From Pseudomonas viridiflava (GTDB lineage: Bacteria > Pseudomonadota > Gammaproteobacteria > Pseudomonadales > Pseudomonadaceae): a DNA stretch of 50,175 nt. Under the pieces are notes generated by a model. It was not told the DNA's origin. It did not search any database and saw nothing but the letters and a program-made list of their open reading frames with translations. Where the stretch lies: assembly GCA_900596015.1 (NCBI GenBank), contig UVIF01000019.1, forward strand, positions 1 through 50,175, written 5' to 3'. Positions within the stretch are counted from its first letter, which is position 1. The number at the start of each line of letters is the position of its first letter. Below are positions 34,767-42,587 of this stretch, one piece after another. Made by a program: the position numbers and the translations under genes.

Positions 34767-36200
34767 TCAACCTCGTTTGGCACGCCGCCAGACGATCAGA
34801 CCCACCAGTAATACCGCCAGGCCAATCAACACTGCCCAGGCGATCCGATAAAGCTCGTCATAACTGAGCAGGGGTTTTTCGACACGGACATACCCCGGTG
34901 TCCCCAACATTTGACGCAAGGCAGTGTTGGCGTCCTCCACGGTAACCTGCCCCAACTGGCGCGCCGGGCTGACGAAGCGGCCGTCGGTATAGTCGGCCAG
35001 CGCTCCCCAATAGTAGTCGGCCAATGCCACGTTGCCTTGCGCCGCCCAGGCTTGCCGGGCGATCGCAAGGCTCTTCAGACGATTGAAGGTCGTCGCATCC
35101 ACACCCTCGTCGCGCAGACGCGCAATCATTTGCCCCATGACCAAGCCGGTCTGACCGATATCGGCTTGGTCCACCTCGGCGTTCAGGCTCATCAGGCCGC
35201 TGTCGCCGTACGATTCGCGAGCCACCCAAGGACCATACGAAAGGCCGTGGGCCAGCCGCAGTTCGCGGTAAAGCCCCCATTCCAGATAGGCCTGCAGCAG
35301 ATCCAGGGTGGCCGGGTGCGCGGTTTCAAGCACCGGTTCGAGAAAGTACAGATGAAGCTTGGCATCGTCGCCCAGCCACCCCTCAATCAAGTCGGCCTGC
35401 GGCTCGGCGACATGGGTCACCGAACGAAGGTCCTGATGGTCGCTGGGTTCCACCGCATCCAGCGCACCCCAGGTACGCTCCAGATAGGCTGGCAGCAGCT
35501 TATCCAAGCCTCCTACCACGATCAGGCTCATGTTGTTCGGTGCATACCAGTTTTGCCGGACATCGCGCACCTGGGCGAGAGTCAGGTCGGCGACTTCGGC
35601 AGGTCGCGGACACTTGAGGCCCAACTCGATGGCCAACTGACTGCTGGCATCGCTGTCCCGAGCGGGCTTGTCGAGCAGGCGCTGCAGGTGGGAATGATGG
35701 CCGCCATCTTCGTGTTCGATGATGCGCTTGGCGCTGGCCAGGGCTTTTTCGTCGATGGTGGTCTGGGTGACCGCAGCCAGCAGCAGGTCAAGCACCTTGC
35801 GCTGGTTGCGTGCGGGCGCCTCGATCACGAAGGTGGTGTCGGCACTGCTGGTGAACGCATTCCATTCGCCGCCCAGCGCCTGCATGCGTTCTTCGAGACC
35901 GCCTTCGCCGTGCTCGTCGATACCGCTAAACAGAAGATGCTCGAGCAGGTGAGGCAATTCCTGATCGGTGCAGGAAAAGTCGTCGAAACCGACGCCTACG
36001 ACCAGTCGAATCGACACGTGGGCGCGCTCGTCGCCAGGCTTGAGCAGCAGCTGCAGGCCGTTGGGCAACAGATACCCTTCGACCTGGAAGCGGTCCAGCG
36101 CCACGGCTTCACGGCCGGCGCACAACAGCGTCGCCGCCAGGAGCCACAGGCACAGCAGGCGATGCTGTGTGCCGGGAGCGCTTTTCACCCGCTCGTGCAT
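34767..36200 (-). CDS. M16 family zinc peptidase with C-terminal membrane anchor
   Basis: A 477-residue protein with an N-terminal signal sequence (LCLWLLAATLLCAG). The inverted zinc motif HLLEH (His84, Glu87, His88) is followed 74 residues later by the third ligand Glu162, the classical HxxEH-X74-E spacing, so the site is complete. A C-terminal inactive-lobe domain follows, and a final membrane helix (AWAVLIGLAVLLVGLIVWRR) would tether it to the inner membrane facing the periplasm. Many M16 proteases act as active/inactive pairs encoded together; here there is only one gene. The substrate is unknown. GAAGGG precedes the ATG. Confidence 0.9.
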   Translation of the reverse strand: MHERVKSAPGTQHRLLCLWLLAATLLCAGREAVALDRFQVEGYLLPNGLQLLLKPGDERAHVSIRLVVGVGFDDFSCTDQELPHLLEHLLFSGIDEHGEGGLEERMQALGGEWNAFTSSADTTFVIEAPARNQRKVLDLLLAAVTQTTIDEKALASAKRIIEHEDGGHHSHLQRLLDKPARDSDASSQLAIELGLKCPRPAEVADLTLAQVRDVRQNWYAPNNMSLIVVGGLDKLLPAYLERTWGALDAVEPSDHQDLRSVTHVAEPQADLIEGWLGDDAKLHLYFLEPVLETAHPATLDLLQAYLEWGLYRELRLAHGLSYGPWVARESYGDSGLMSLNAEVDQADIGQTGLVMGQMIARLRDEGVDATTFNRLKSLAIARQAWAAQGNVALADYYWGALADYTDGRFVSPARQLGQVTVEDANTALRQMLGTPGYVRVEKPLLSYDELYRIAWAVLIGLAVLLVGLIVWRRAKRG

Positions 36201-36282
36201 GAATCCCTTCCATCGAAATTGACCAAGTCAATGGAACAGACTCCCTGGCCGGTCAGTCGTTCATAGCACATTGCTGGCCACT

Positions 36283-36310
36283 GCCGCGCGCTGTCTGGGC
36301 AGCGCGCGGC
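36283..36310 (-). terminator. Hairpin downstream of terC
   Basis: GCCGCGCGCTG and CAGCGCGCGGC form an 11-bp stem with a 6-base loop directly behind the terC stop codon (36320). T-runs are short (3 T on the plus strand), so it may act as a weak bidirectional terminator between terC and the M16 gene. Confidence 0.6.
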
Positions 36311-36319
36311 TTTCAGGGC

Positions 36320-37063
36320 TCAGGACTCTTCCTGGGACTCGCGACGTTTGCGGGCCATGGCGGTACGCATCTTGATGTTCACTGCTTCCACAGCCAACGA
36401 GAAAGCCATGGCGAAATACACGTAGCCCTTGGGTACATGCACGTCGAACGCTTCGGCGATCAGTACGGTACCCACCACCAACAGGAACGACAGCGCCAGC
36501 ATCTTCAGCGATGGATGCTGGTCGATGAAGCGACTGATGGTGCCCGAAGCGACCATCATCACCAATACCGCAACGACGATGGCAGCGACCATGACCGGTA
36601 CGTGGGACACCATGCCGACTGCAGTGATGACCGAGTCCAGCGAGAACACGATGTCGATGATGGCGATCTGGATAATGGTGTAGATGAAGTTGCCTCCCTT
36701 GCCTGCAACCTCGTCACCGCCCTCTTCTTCGCCTTCCATGCCGTGGTAGATCTCTTGCGAGCTTTTCCACAACAGGAACAGACCACCGAAGAACAGAATC
36801 AGGTCACGCCCGGAGATGCCCTGGCCGAACACCACGAACAGGTCGGCGGTCAGACGCATGACCCAGGTGATCGAAAGCAGCAGCAGAATGCGCGTGACCA
36901 TGGCCAGTGCCAGGCCGAAAATCCGCGTGCGTGCCTGCATGTGCTTGGGCATGCGGCTCACCAGGATCGAGATCATGATGATGTTGTCGATGCCCAGTAC
37001 GATTTCAAGTGCCGTCAGGGTCAAGAAAGCAACCCAGATTTCCGGGTTGGTGAACCATTCCAT
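36320..37063 (-). CDS. TerC family integral membrane protein
   Basis: A 247-residue protein with seven or so membrane helices. It has the TerC acidic metal motifs: ALEIVLGIDNIIM (Glu20, Asp26) and IDIVFSLDSVITAVG. An acidic cytoplasmic loop (MEGEEEGGDE) and a basic C-terminus complete it. TerC/YceF/Alx-type proteins handle manganese or other metals and help metalate exported proteins in other bacteria; the older tellurite label is historical. I chose the ATG at 37063 (MEWFTNPEIWVAF). It lies downstream of citA on the same strand, but a terminator separates the two. Confidence 0.9.
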   Translation of the reverse strand: MEWFTNPEIWVAFLTLTALEIVLGIDNIIMISILVSRMPKHMQARTRIFGLALAMVTRILLLLSITWVMRLTADLFVVFGQGISGRDLILFFGGLFLLWKSSQEIYHGMEGEEEGGDEVAGKGGNFIYTIIQIAIIDIVFSLDSVITAVGMVSHVPVMVAAIVVAVLVMMVASGTISRFIDQHPSLKMLALSFLLVVGTVLIAEAFDVHVPKGYVYFAMAFSLAVEAVNIKMRTAMARKRRESQEES

Positions 37064-37113
37064 GTGAAGTCCTTCGTGTTGAATGTCAGGGCGGCGCAAG
37101 GCCGGATACTAAA

Positions 37114-37139
37114 GCGCCGCTACCATGGGGTAGCGGCGC
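37114..37139 (-). terminator. Intrinsic terminator of citA
   Basis: GCGCCGCTACC and GGTAGCGGCGC form a perfect 11-bp stem with a 4-base loop, followed on the minus strand by TTTAG. It lies between the citA stop (37171) and the terC start (37063). Confidence 0.78.
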
Positions 37140-37170
37140 GACGGCGTCCGGCCTGGCTCGCGAATAGAAT

Positions 37171-38478
37171 TTATAGACTGCTGAACAGAGGAAAGATCCC
37201 CATTGCCAGCGCGGCGAACATTATGCACAGGCAAACCAGTACTGCCCACTTGAGGGTGAAGCGCTGGTGATCACCGAACTCGATACCGGCCAGGGCAACC
37301 AGCAGGTAGGTAGAGGGTACCAGCGGGCTGAGCAGGTGTACGGGTTGTCCGACGATCGAGGCACGGGCCATTTCCACCGGCGAGATGCCGTAGTGCGCTG
37401 CGGCTTCGGCCAATACCGGCAATACGCCGTAGTAGAAGGCATCGTTGGACATGAAGAAGGTGAACGGCATGCTGACCAGCGCCGTGATCACGGCCAGGTA
37501 CGGGCCCATGGCATCCGGAATCACTGCCAGCAGGCTCTTGGACATGGCATCGACCATGCCGGTGCCGGTCAGGATGCCGGTGAAGATACCGGCGGCGAAG
37601 ATCAATCCGACCACGGCCAGAACGCTGCCGGCGTGGGCCGCGACACGTTCCTTCTGTGCTTCCAGGCACGGGTAGTTGACGATCATGGCAATACTGAACG
37701 CGACCATGAACAGCACCGGCAGAGGCAGCAGGCCCATGATCAGAGTGATCATCAGCAGCAGGGTCAAGCCACCGTTGAACCAGATCAGCTTGGGCCGGCG
37801 CGCGTCGGGGAACTGCGACACGCTGATTTCGCTATGGTCGATCTCGTCGCCTGGCAGGTGCAGCTCGCCCAGACGAACGCGCTCGCGCTTGCCGTACATG
37901 TAGGCAATCACCAGGATGGCAATGACACCGACCGCCATGGCCGGGATCATCGGCACGAAGATGTCCGAAGGGTCGACATGCAGGGCACTGGCAGCGCGCG
38001 CGGTCGGACCACCCCAGGGCGTCATGTTCATGACCCCGCCTGCCAGAATGATCAAACCGGCCATGATCCTTGGGCTCATGCCGATGCGCTGGTACAGCGG
38101 CAGCATGGCGGCAACGCAGATCATGTAGGTGGTCGCACCGTCACCGTCCAGCGAGACGATCAGCGCCAGTACGGCCGTGCCGACCGACACTTTCAGCGGG
38201 TCGCCCTTGACCAGCTTGAGAATCTTGCGTACTGCCGGGTCGAACAGCCCCGAATCGATCATCAGGGCGAAATACAGGATGGCGAACATCAGCATAACGC
38301 CGGTCGGCGCAAGCTTGGTGATGCCCGCAAGCATCATCGGGCCGATTTCCGGTGCGAAACCACCGAACAGAGCAAACAGGATAGGCACGATGATCAAGGC
38401 GATCAGCGCAGAAAGGCGCTTGGTCATGATCAGGAACATGAACGTGATGACCATGGCAAAGCCAAGGAATGTCAGCAT
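37171..38478 (-). CDS. citA: Citrate-metal/proton symporter CitA (CitMHS family)
   Basis: Imports citrate, usually as a divalent-metal complex, with protons. The 435-residue membrane protein has about 12 helices and the CitMHS family segments SLDGDGATTYMICVAAMLPLY, GGVMNMTPWGGPTARAASAL and MPFTFFMSNDAFYYGVLPVL (each in part). It matches the PA5476-type transporter that lies in the same neighbourhood in P. aeruginosa. It is transcribed alone; the upstream region 38479-38740 should hold its promoter but I could not assign boxes. No two-component regulator gene is adjacent. Confidence 0.9.
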   Translation of the reverse strand: MLTFLGFAMVITFMFLIMTKRLSALIALIIVPILFALFGGFAPEIGPMMLAGITKLAPTGVMLMFAILYFALMIDSGLFDPAVRKILKLVKGDPLKVSVGTAVLALIVSLDGDGATTYMICVAAMLPLYQRIGMSPRIMAGLIILAGGVMNMTPWGGPTARAASALHVDPSDIFVPMIPAMAVGVIAILVIAYMYGKRERVRLGELHLPGDEIDHSEISVSQFPDARRPKLIWFNGGLTLLLMITLIMGLLPLPVLFMVAFSIAMIVNYPCLEAQKERVAAHAGSVLAVVGLIFAAGIFTGILTGTGMVDAMSKSLLAVIPDAMGPYLAVITALVSMPFTFFMSNDAFYYGVLPVLAEAAAHYGISPVEMARASIVGQPVHLLSPLVPSTYLLVALAGIEFGDHQRFTLKWAVLVCLCIMFAALAMGIFPLFSSL

Positions 38479-38740
38479 GGGAATACTCCAGGCACAGCGC
38501 GGCTAAGGACGAAGAACGAGAGGTTCAGCGAGGAATGGCAAGAGCCGGGAGTATGGGAAGGGAGGTACTGCGGGTAGGGATCATCAAGGACATCGGTTTC
38601 ACCATTGTTGTTGTTCAAGAGGCCGAAAGCGCACCTGAGTGCTGCCATCTGGCCGGCCGGTCTTACGCCGGGGGTGAGTCGATCCTATGTCGGCAAGCTT
38701 TCAACAACCTTTCGCCATTCAAAACGATACAATTGTCCTC

Positions 38741-39069
38741 GTGGGAGCGAGCTCTGCCCGCGAATGCCCGTGCCCTGCTGCCCAAAACGACGCCGTCCCC
38801 TGTGGGAGCGGGCTCTGCCCGCGAATGCCCGTGCCCTTCTCCCGAAAACGACGCCGTCCCCTGTGGGAGCGAGCTCTGCCCGCGAATGCCCGTGCCCTTC
38901 TCCCGAAAACGACACCGTCCCCTGTGGGAGCGGGCTCTGCCCGCGAGTGCTCGTGCCCTGCTGCCCAAAACGACGCCGTCCCCTGTGGGAGCGAGCTCTG
39001 CCCGCGAATGCCCGTGCCCTGCTGCCCAAGACGACGCCGTCCCTTGTGGGAGCGGGCTCTGCCCGCGAA
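38741..39069. repeat. Tandem array of 61-bp units containing REP family A hairpins
   Basis: Six REP hairpins start at 38741, 38802, 38863, 38924, 38985 and 39046, an exact 61-bp period. The hairpin base strictly alternates (GCGAGCTC, GCGGGCTC, and so on: A, G, A, G, A, G). Linkers come in two types, CCCTGCTGCCCAAAACG and CCCTTCTCCCGAAAACG, in the order 1, 2, 2, 1, 1. The linkers are repeated, not unique, so this is not a CRISPR. 61 is not a multiple of three, so reading frames running through it are meaningless. It fills most of the 607-bp gap between citA and the DUF4105 gene end. Confidence 0.95.
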
Positions 39070-39085
39070 TGGCGCCCCCTCAATC

Positions 39086-41047
39086 TCAAGGCAACACCAA
39101 CCCACCCGCCGCCTTGTGCAGCTGGCGCAGGTGTTCCCCCACCTGCTTCAGATTCGCCTCACTGGCCGCAATCTCCGCAGCCCGCTCAGGGGTCAGCAGC
39201 GCCCTCACCTCCTTGTCCAGATCGGTACTCAGACGCTGCAACCGTTGCTGACGCTGACTGCTTTCCGATTCCAGCCGCTGCCACTCCGCCGTCTGCGGCA
39301 ACCCGTAGCCACCGTTGTCGAGCAGCTCCGCCGGCCGGCTGAGAAAACCACTGTTGGCCAGGATTTCCTGCAGCATCTGGTTGGCATTGGCCACGCTGCC
39401 ATCCCCCACCTCGCGGGCACCCAGATAGCGTTGCTTCACCTCATCCTGCGCCAACAGCAACTGGCGCCGGTAACTGGCCTGCTCCAGCAGCAACAGCGCA
39501 GCACTGGTGCGCAGGTCGGCCTGGGCAAACCAGGGCCGTCGCTGCTGAGCGTCCTGCGCCAACCAATCCTCGACGGTTTGCTGAGGGATGGGCAGGTGCT
39601 TGCGCAGCACCTCGAACATGGCCTGGTAACGATCGCGATAAGAATCGAAACGATACCCCAGCCGCAATGCTTCACGCGGATCGTCGAGCACACTGCCATC
39701 GGCCAGCCCGCGCCCTTCCAGCACCTCCAGCAAGCCGTTGGGCAAGATACTGTCGATGCCCTGGAGCCTTGGATCATGGGTACCACTGCGCAGCAGCTTG
39801 AGGTTTTCCACTGCACAATTGTTGGACAGGAAGTAATAGCTGCCGTCGTAGCTCCAATGCATTTCCGCGGCATGCCGCACCAGCGACTCGATCTCGCCGC
39901 GGTCCAGCTTGAGCGGCACCGAAGCCAGGCTGCGCAACTCGGTCTTGGTGTACTCGTCGATCACCTGGGACAGCGGCAACACGAACAGTCGCGACGGATA
40001 TTGCCCCATCAGACCGCCCCAGGTGGACAGCTGCACGTCATTGACGAATGCCCGATACGACAGTACCAGGTGCTGCTCCAGATCCAGTCGGCAGTCCGGC
40101 CCCCGCGGACGTCCCGGCGCACAGATGACCAGGCGCAGCATGCTGTGCCCCCAGCGGCTGGCGAGGTTCTGATTGGCTTCGGCAAGCAGGTAGTCCACCG
40201 CGTAGACACGTTGCGGATCGATCTTGCCCAAGGGCGTCTTGGCGAAGTCACTGCCGGCATTCAGGTAAGGCAGGCCTTCGGCGCAGCGTTGCTGGCGTGC
40301 GGGCGCCCAGCCGAAACGCGCCTTGAAATACTCGAACAACGCCGGCCGACGGCAGGCATAAGCCGGGTCGAGGAGAAAGTACTCCATGTTGACCGCAACG
40401 AATTCCTTCGGACTGCTGACTTCGTAAATGTCGGGACTGCGTACGATCTGACGGTTCTGCTCTTCGCGCTCACCCCGGCGTCCGACATACTGCTGCCAGC
40501 CGGCCAGGTCCAGCAGGCGCGGATCGTCGCTCAAGGTAAAGCGCCGCATACCCTGGCCACGGCACTCATCGGGCAAGCCAACCTTGCCCAGGCTGGCATT
40601 CTGGCGGCTGCAGCGGTTGATCAGCGCACGGTCTGCCGGCGTCCACAGGCGCGCCCGATCATAGATATGCGTGAGCTCGTGCAACACAGTGGCCAGCAGC
40701 TCTTCGCGCACAGTGCCATGGGGACGATTGGTCTGCCGCCGAGCGGATGAGCCATCGGCCAACCCCTGCAATTGATTAAGGTTCAATTCCAGGCTGGATA
40801 CCAGAGATGCCTGGCCATAGGCATTGTCGGGCATGCGCGACGACCAGCTGACGTCGATACGCCGGTCCAACTGCTCGACGAACTGTGGTGGCAGTGCGGC
40901 CATTGCATCGTCGAGCAGTGTTTGGCTGGCGTCGGCCTGCCGAGCATCCAGCCCGCTGCGGTCCAGCACCAGCTGCAAGCCGGCAGCAGCCTGCGCCGCC
41001 GTCAGCAGAAGACCTGCCGCCAGCAGCCAGCGGGCCAATTGCCTCAC
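39086..41047 (-). CDS. Secreted two-site protein: HExxH metalloprotease-like region plus DUF4105/Lnb-like domain
   Basis: A 653-residue protein with a signal peptide (WLLAAGLLLTAAQAAA). Residues 105-230 hold VLHELTHIYD (His123, Glu124, His127), with Glu215 or Glu222 in SSPKEFVAVNMEYF as a likely third zinc ligand, so a metallopeptidase site is complete. Residues 280-420 resemble DUF4105 (Lnb N-terminal periplasmic domain), with SRWGHSMLR (His301) and LSNNCAVENL (Cys411) as the expected His/Cys pair. The C-terminal third is helical/coiled-coil. P. aeruginosa has a counterpart annotated as a probable metalloprotease (PA5474). The GTG start overlaps the stop of the DUF2388 gene upstream (GTGA), so it is translationally coupled to it. 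Confidence 0.85.
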   Translation of the reverse strand: MRQLARWLLAAGLLLTAAQAAAGLQLVLDRSGLDARQADASQTLLDDAMAALPPQFVEQLDRRIDVSWSSRMPDNAYGQASLVSSLELNLNQLQGLADGSSARRQTNRPHGTVREELLATVLHELTHIYDRARLWTPADRALINRCSRQNASLGKVGLPDECRGQGMRRFTLSDDPRLLDLAGWQQYVGRRGEREEQNRQIVRSPDIYEVSSPKEFVAVNMEYFLLDPAYACRRPALFEYFKARFGWAPARQQRCAEGLPYLNAGSDFAKTPLGKIDPQRVYAVDYLLAEANQNLASRWGHSMLRLVICAPGRPRGPDCRLDLEQHLVLSYRAFVNDVQLSTWGGLMGQYPSRLFVLPLSQVIDEYTKTELRSLASVPLKLDRGEIESLVRHAAEMHWSYDGSYYFLSNNCAVENLKLLRSGTHDPRLQGIDSILPNGLLEVLEGRGLADGSVLDDPREALRLGYRFDSYRDRYQAMFEVLRKHLPIPQQTVEDWLAQDAQQRRPWFAQADLRTSAALLLLEQASYRRQLLLAQDEVKQRYLGAREVGDGSVANANQMLQEILANSGFLSRPAELLDNGGYGLPQTAEWQRLESESSQRQQRLQRLSTDLDKEVRALLTPERAAEIAASEANLKQVGEHLRQLHKAAGGLVLP

Positions 41048-41364
41048 AGTGCGAGAATGGCTTCGGCGAGGTCCTGGTCACTGGCGGCCCGCGCCTGTGG
41101 AACACGCTCACGCAGCGCATTGAAGGCGGCTTCCAGTTGCGCGCCACGGATGTTGCCCTGGCTGGCCACATAGCTGGCCGCGTCGTCCCGCGCTTCCAGG
41201 ACCACCTTGGCGTCGCGGATCGAAGTCGTGGTGTCGGAAGTGAAATCGATCGACCGGCCAAATGCACGGACGATGATATTACTGGTGGCCACGACAGTTT
41301 GGGCCTGGGCCACATCGGCCAGCAAGAACAGGCCGAGGGTAGCGGCAATCAGCGGGGTACGCAT
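41044..41364 (-). CDS. DUF2388 small secreted protein (copy 1)
   Basis: A 106-residue exported protein. Signal peptide (GLFLLADVAQAQ), then the DUF2388 core LEARDDAASYVASQGNIRGAQ (written in part) and the C-terminal DLAEAILAL. GGAGAAGC precedes the ATG at 41364. It is the gene directly upstream of, and overlapping by four bases, the HExxH/DUF4105 gene. Function unknown. Family members are pseudomonad-specific and usually found as paralogues in tandem, as here. Confidence 0.88.
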   Translation of the reverse strand: MRTPLIAATLGLFLLADVAQAQTVVATSNIIVRAFGRSIDFTSDTTTSIRDAKVVLEARDDAASYVASQGNIRGAQLEAAFNALRERVPQARAASDQDLAEAILAL

Positions 41365-41389
41365 GGAGCTTCTCCGTAATACGAGGTGT

Positions 41390-41677
41390 TTATTGGACGA
41401 GTATTGCCTGCGCCAGTTCAAGGTCGCCGGCAGCAATCCGAGGGTGCGCCCGGCGAATGACGGCCATGGCCGCCTCGAGTCGTGCCCCACGGCACTGCCC
41501 GCCACTGGCGACGAAGCAGGCAGCGTCGTCCCGGGCAGACAGAATCAACTTGCGATCGAACGGTGCCGTGGTGACCTGGCTGGTCACGTACAAGGTGATT
41601 ACCGACGACTGCAGGCTCACATCGAAGGCCGCAGCCGACGACGCCCAGAGGGCGAGCAAGAATGGCAAATAACGCAT
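41390..41677 (-). CDS. DUF2388 small secreted protein (copy 2, with cysteine pair)
   Basis: A 95-residue exported protein (signal peptide MRYLPFLLALWASSAAA). It shares the core SARDDAACFVASGGQCRGA with its two neighbours but uniquely has two cysteines there, ten or so residues apart, which could form a disulfide in the periplasm. It ends LELAQAILVQ. It lies 25 bp upstream of copy 1 in the same direction. Function unknown. Confidence 0.85.
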   Translation of the reverse strand: MRYLPFLLALWASSAAAFDVSLQSSVITLYVTSQVTTAPFDRKLILSARDDAACFVASGGQCRGARLEAAMAVIRRAHPRIAAGDLELAQAILVQ

Positions 41678-41804
41678 CAGGTTTCAGGTGTCGAGCGGTC
41701 GGGTCGGCAAGGCTAGCCCAATGCCTGCGCGAGGACCACCTCCAATGTCCGGCGGCCAGTAGCCTGCCGGATGTTTCATCTCGGGCAGTGCTCGCTGCAG
41801 CGCA

Positions 41805-42122
41805 TCAGATGGCAAGAATCGCCTGTGCCAGTTGGGCGTCGCTGGCTTGCATCTGAGGTGCAACCTTGCGAATGTGGGCAAAGGCACTTTCCAGTTTCAC
41901 GCCACGAATGTCGCCTTGGCTGGCCACGAAGCTTGCAGCGTCATCCCGCGCTTCACGGACGATCTTGTCGTCACGCAGCGAGGAAGACAGATCGGAGGTG
42001 GCGTTGGTCGACGCGTTGACGCCACGCACCAGTGCGTCGGTAGTGACGACGAAGCTTGAGGCCTGTGCGCCACTGGCCAGAGCCAACAGTACAGCGGCAC
42101 TCAGCAAATGATTACGGGTCAT
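41805..42122 (-). CDS. DUF2388 small secreted protein (copy 3, first in operon)
   Basis: A 105-residue exported protein. Signal peptide (AAVLLALASGAQA), then VTTDALVRGVNASTNATSDL, the core ARDDAASFVASQGDIRGVK and the end QLAQAILAI. It is closer to copy 1 than to copy 2. I chose the ATG at 42122 (MTRNHLLSAA). It is the promoter-proximal gene, 127 bp ahead of copy 2. An AT-rich region with an inverted repeat (42236-42255) lies upstream. Confidence 0.87.
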   Translation of the reverse strand: MTRNHLLSAAVLLALASGAQASSFVVTTDALVRGVNASTNATSDLSSSLRDDKIVREARDDAASFVASQGDIRGVKLESAFAHIRKVAPQMQASDAQLAQAILAI

Positions 42123-42235
42123 GATGAATCTCCAGGTCTGAACGAGGTTTGAGCGCAATAAAGCTTATTAGAGCGCCTGGAAGCCTCGGGCGCCAGCACT
42201 CCGACCACGCCGACCGAGCAATGACTCAACTGTTA

Positions 42236-42255
42236 TGGTTATAAATTAATAACCA
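42236..42255. promoter_or_regulatory. Inverted repeat upstream of the DUF2388 operon
   Basis: TGGTTAT-AAATTA-ATAACCA is a perfect 7-bp inverted repeat with a 6-bp spacer in an AT-rich patch 114-133 bp before the first DUF2388 ATG. It looks like an operator for a dimeric regulator. The arms GTTAT/ATAAC resemble those of Zur boxes, but the spacing is 3 bp longer. Confidence 0.45.
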
Positions 42256-42289
42256 AAAACTGTACTTGTCCTGTTTCACGCAGGCGAAA

Positions 42290-42320
42290 AAAACCCGTCA
42301 GCGTAGACCGCGACGGGTTT
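42290..42320 (-). terminator. Intrinsic terminator of the DUF1127 gene
   Basis: AAACCCGTC and GACGGGTTT form the stem. On the minus strand it is followed by a run of seven T residues. It lies 55 bp behind the DUF1127 stop codon. Confidence 0.85.
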
Positions 42321-42374
42321 CTTGAATTCGGTGCTGGTTCGGCCTTCAGGCTCTGTTACCAGCGGGGCGTTGCA

Positions 42375-42587
42375 TCAACGCCAGAACGGCTTGCTCAACT
42401 CTTCGCAACGCTGGGCTTCGCTGATACCGGCATCGGCCAGCAGACGAGCATCCAGACGAGCCAGTTGATGACGGCTGGCGATACGGCGCTGCCAAAGCAT
42501 CAGGTTGGCGAAGAAACGCAAAGGAGCCGAAGTTTGGGCAGTTTGGGTGTTGGCCTGGAACAGGTCGGAACTGAGGGTACGTTCCAT
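42375..42587 (-). CDS. DUF1127 small arginine-rich protein (YjiS-like)
   Basis: A 70-residue protein. The C-terminal half carries the DUF1127 motif: LMLWQRRIASRHQLARLDARLLADAGIS (in part), an amphipathic basic helix followed by a short turn and the tail EELSKPFW. Members are small RNA-binding-like regulators of phosphate, carbon or stress responses in other proteobacteria; the role here is unknown. I chose the ATG at 42587 (MERTLSSDLF), with AAGGA about 9 bases upstream; a start three codons earlier is possible. It is transcribed alone with its own terminator. Confidence 0.88.
   Translation of the reverse strand: MERTLSSDLFQANTQTAQTSAPLRFFANLMLWQRRIASRHQLARLDARLLADAGISEAQRCEELSKPFWR

Noticed and set aside
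37114..37139. Operator for terC
   Set aside because: The perfect palindrome lies upstream of terC but directly behind citA and is followed by a T-stretch on the minus strand, so a citA terminator explains it better.
38741..39069. CRISPR-like regular repeats
   Set aside because: The 35-40 bp linkers between hairpins are repeated themselves rather than unique, the units are REP elements, and no cas gene is nearby.
38687..40750. 687-codon plus-strand frame running through the 61-bp array and across the DUF4105 gene
   Set aside because: The 61-bp period shifts the frame in each unit, and the rest is antisense to a gene with signal peptide and two active-site motifs.
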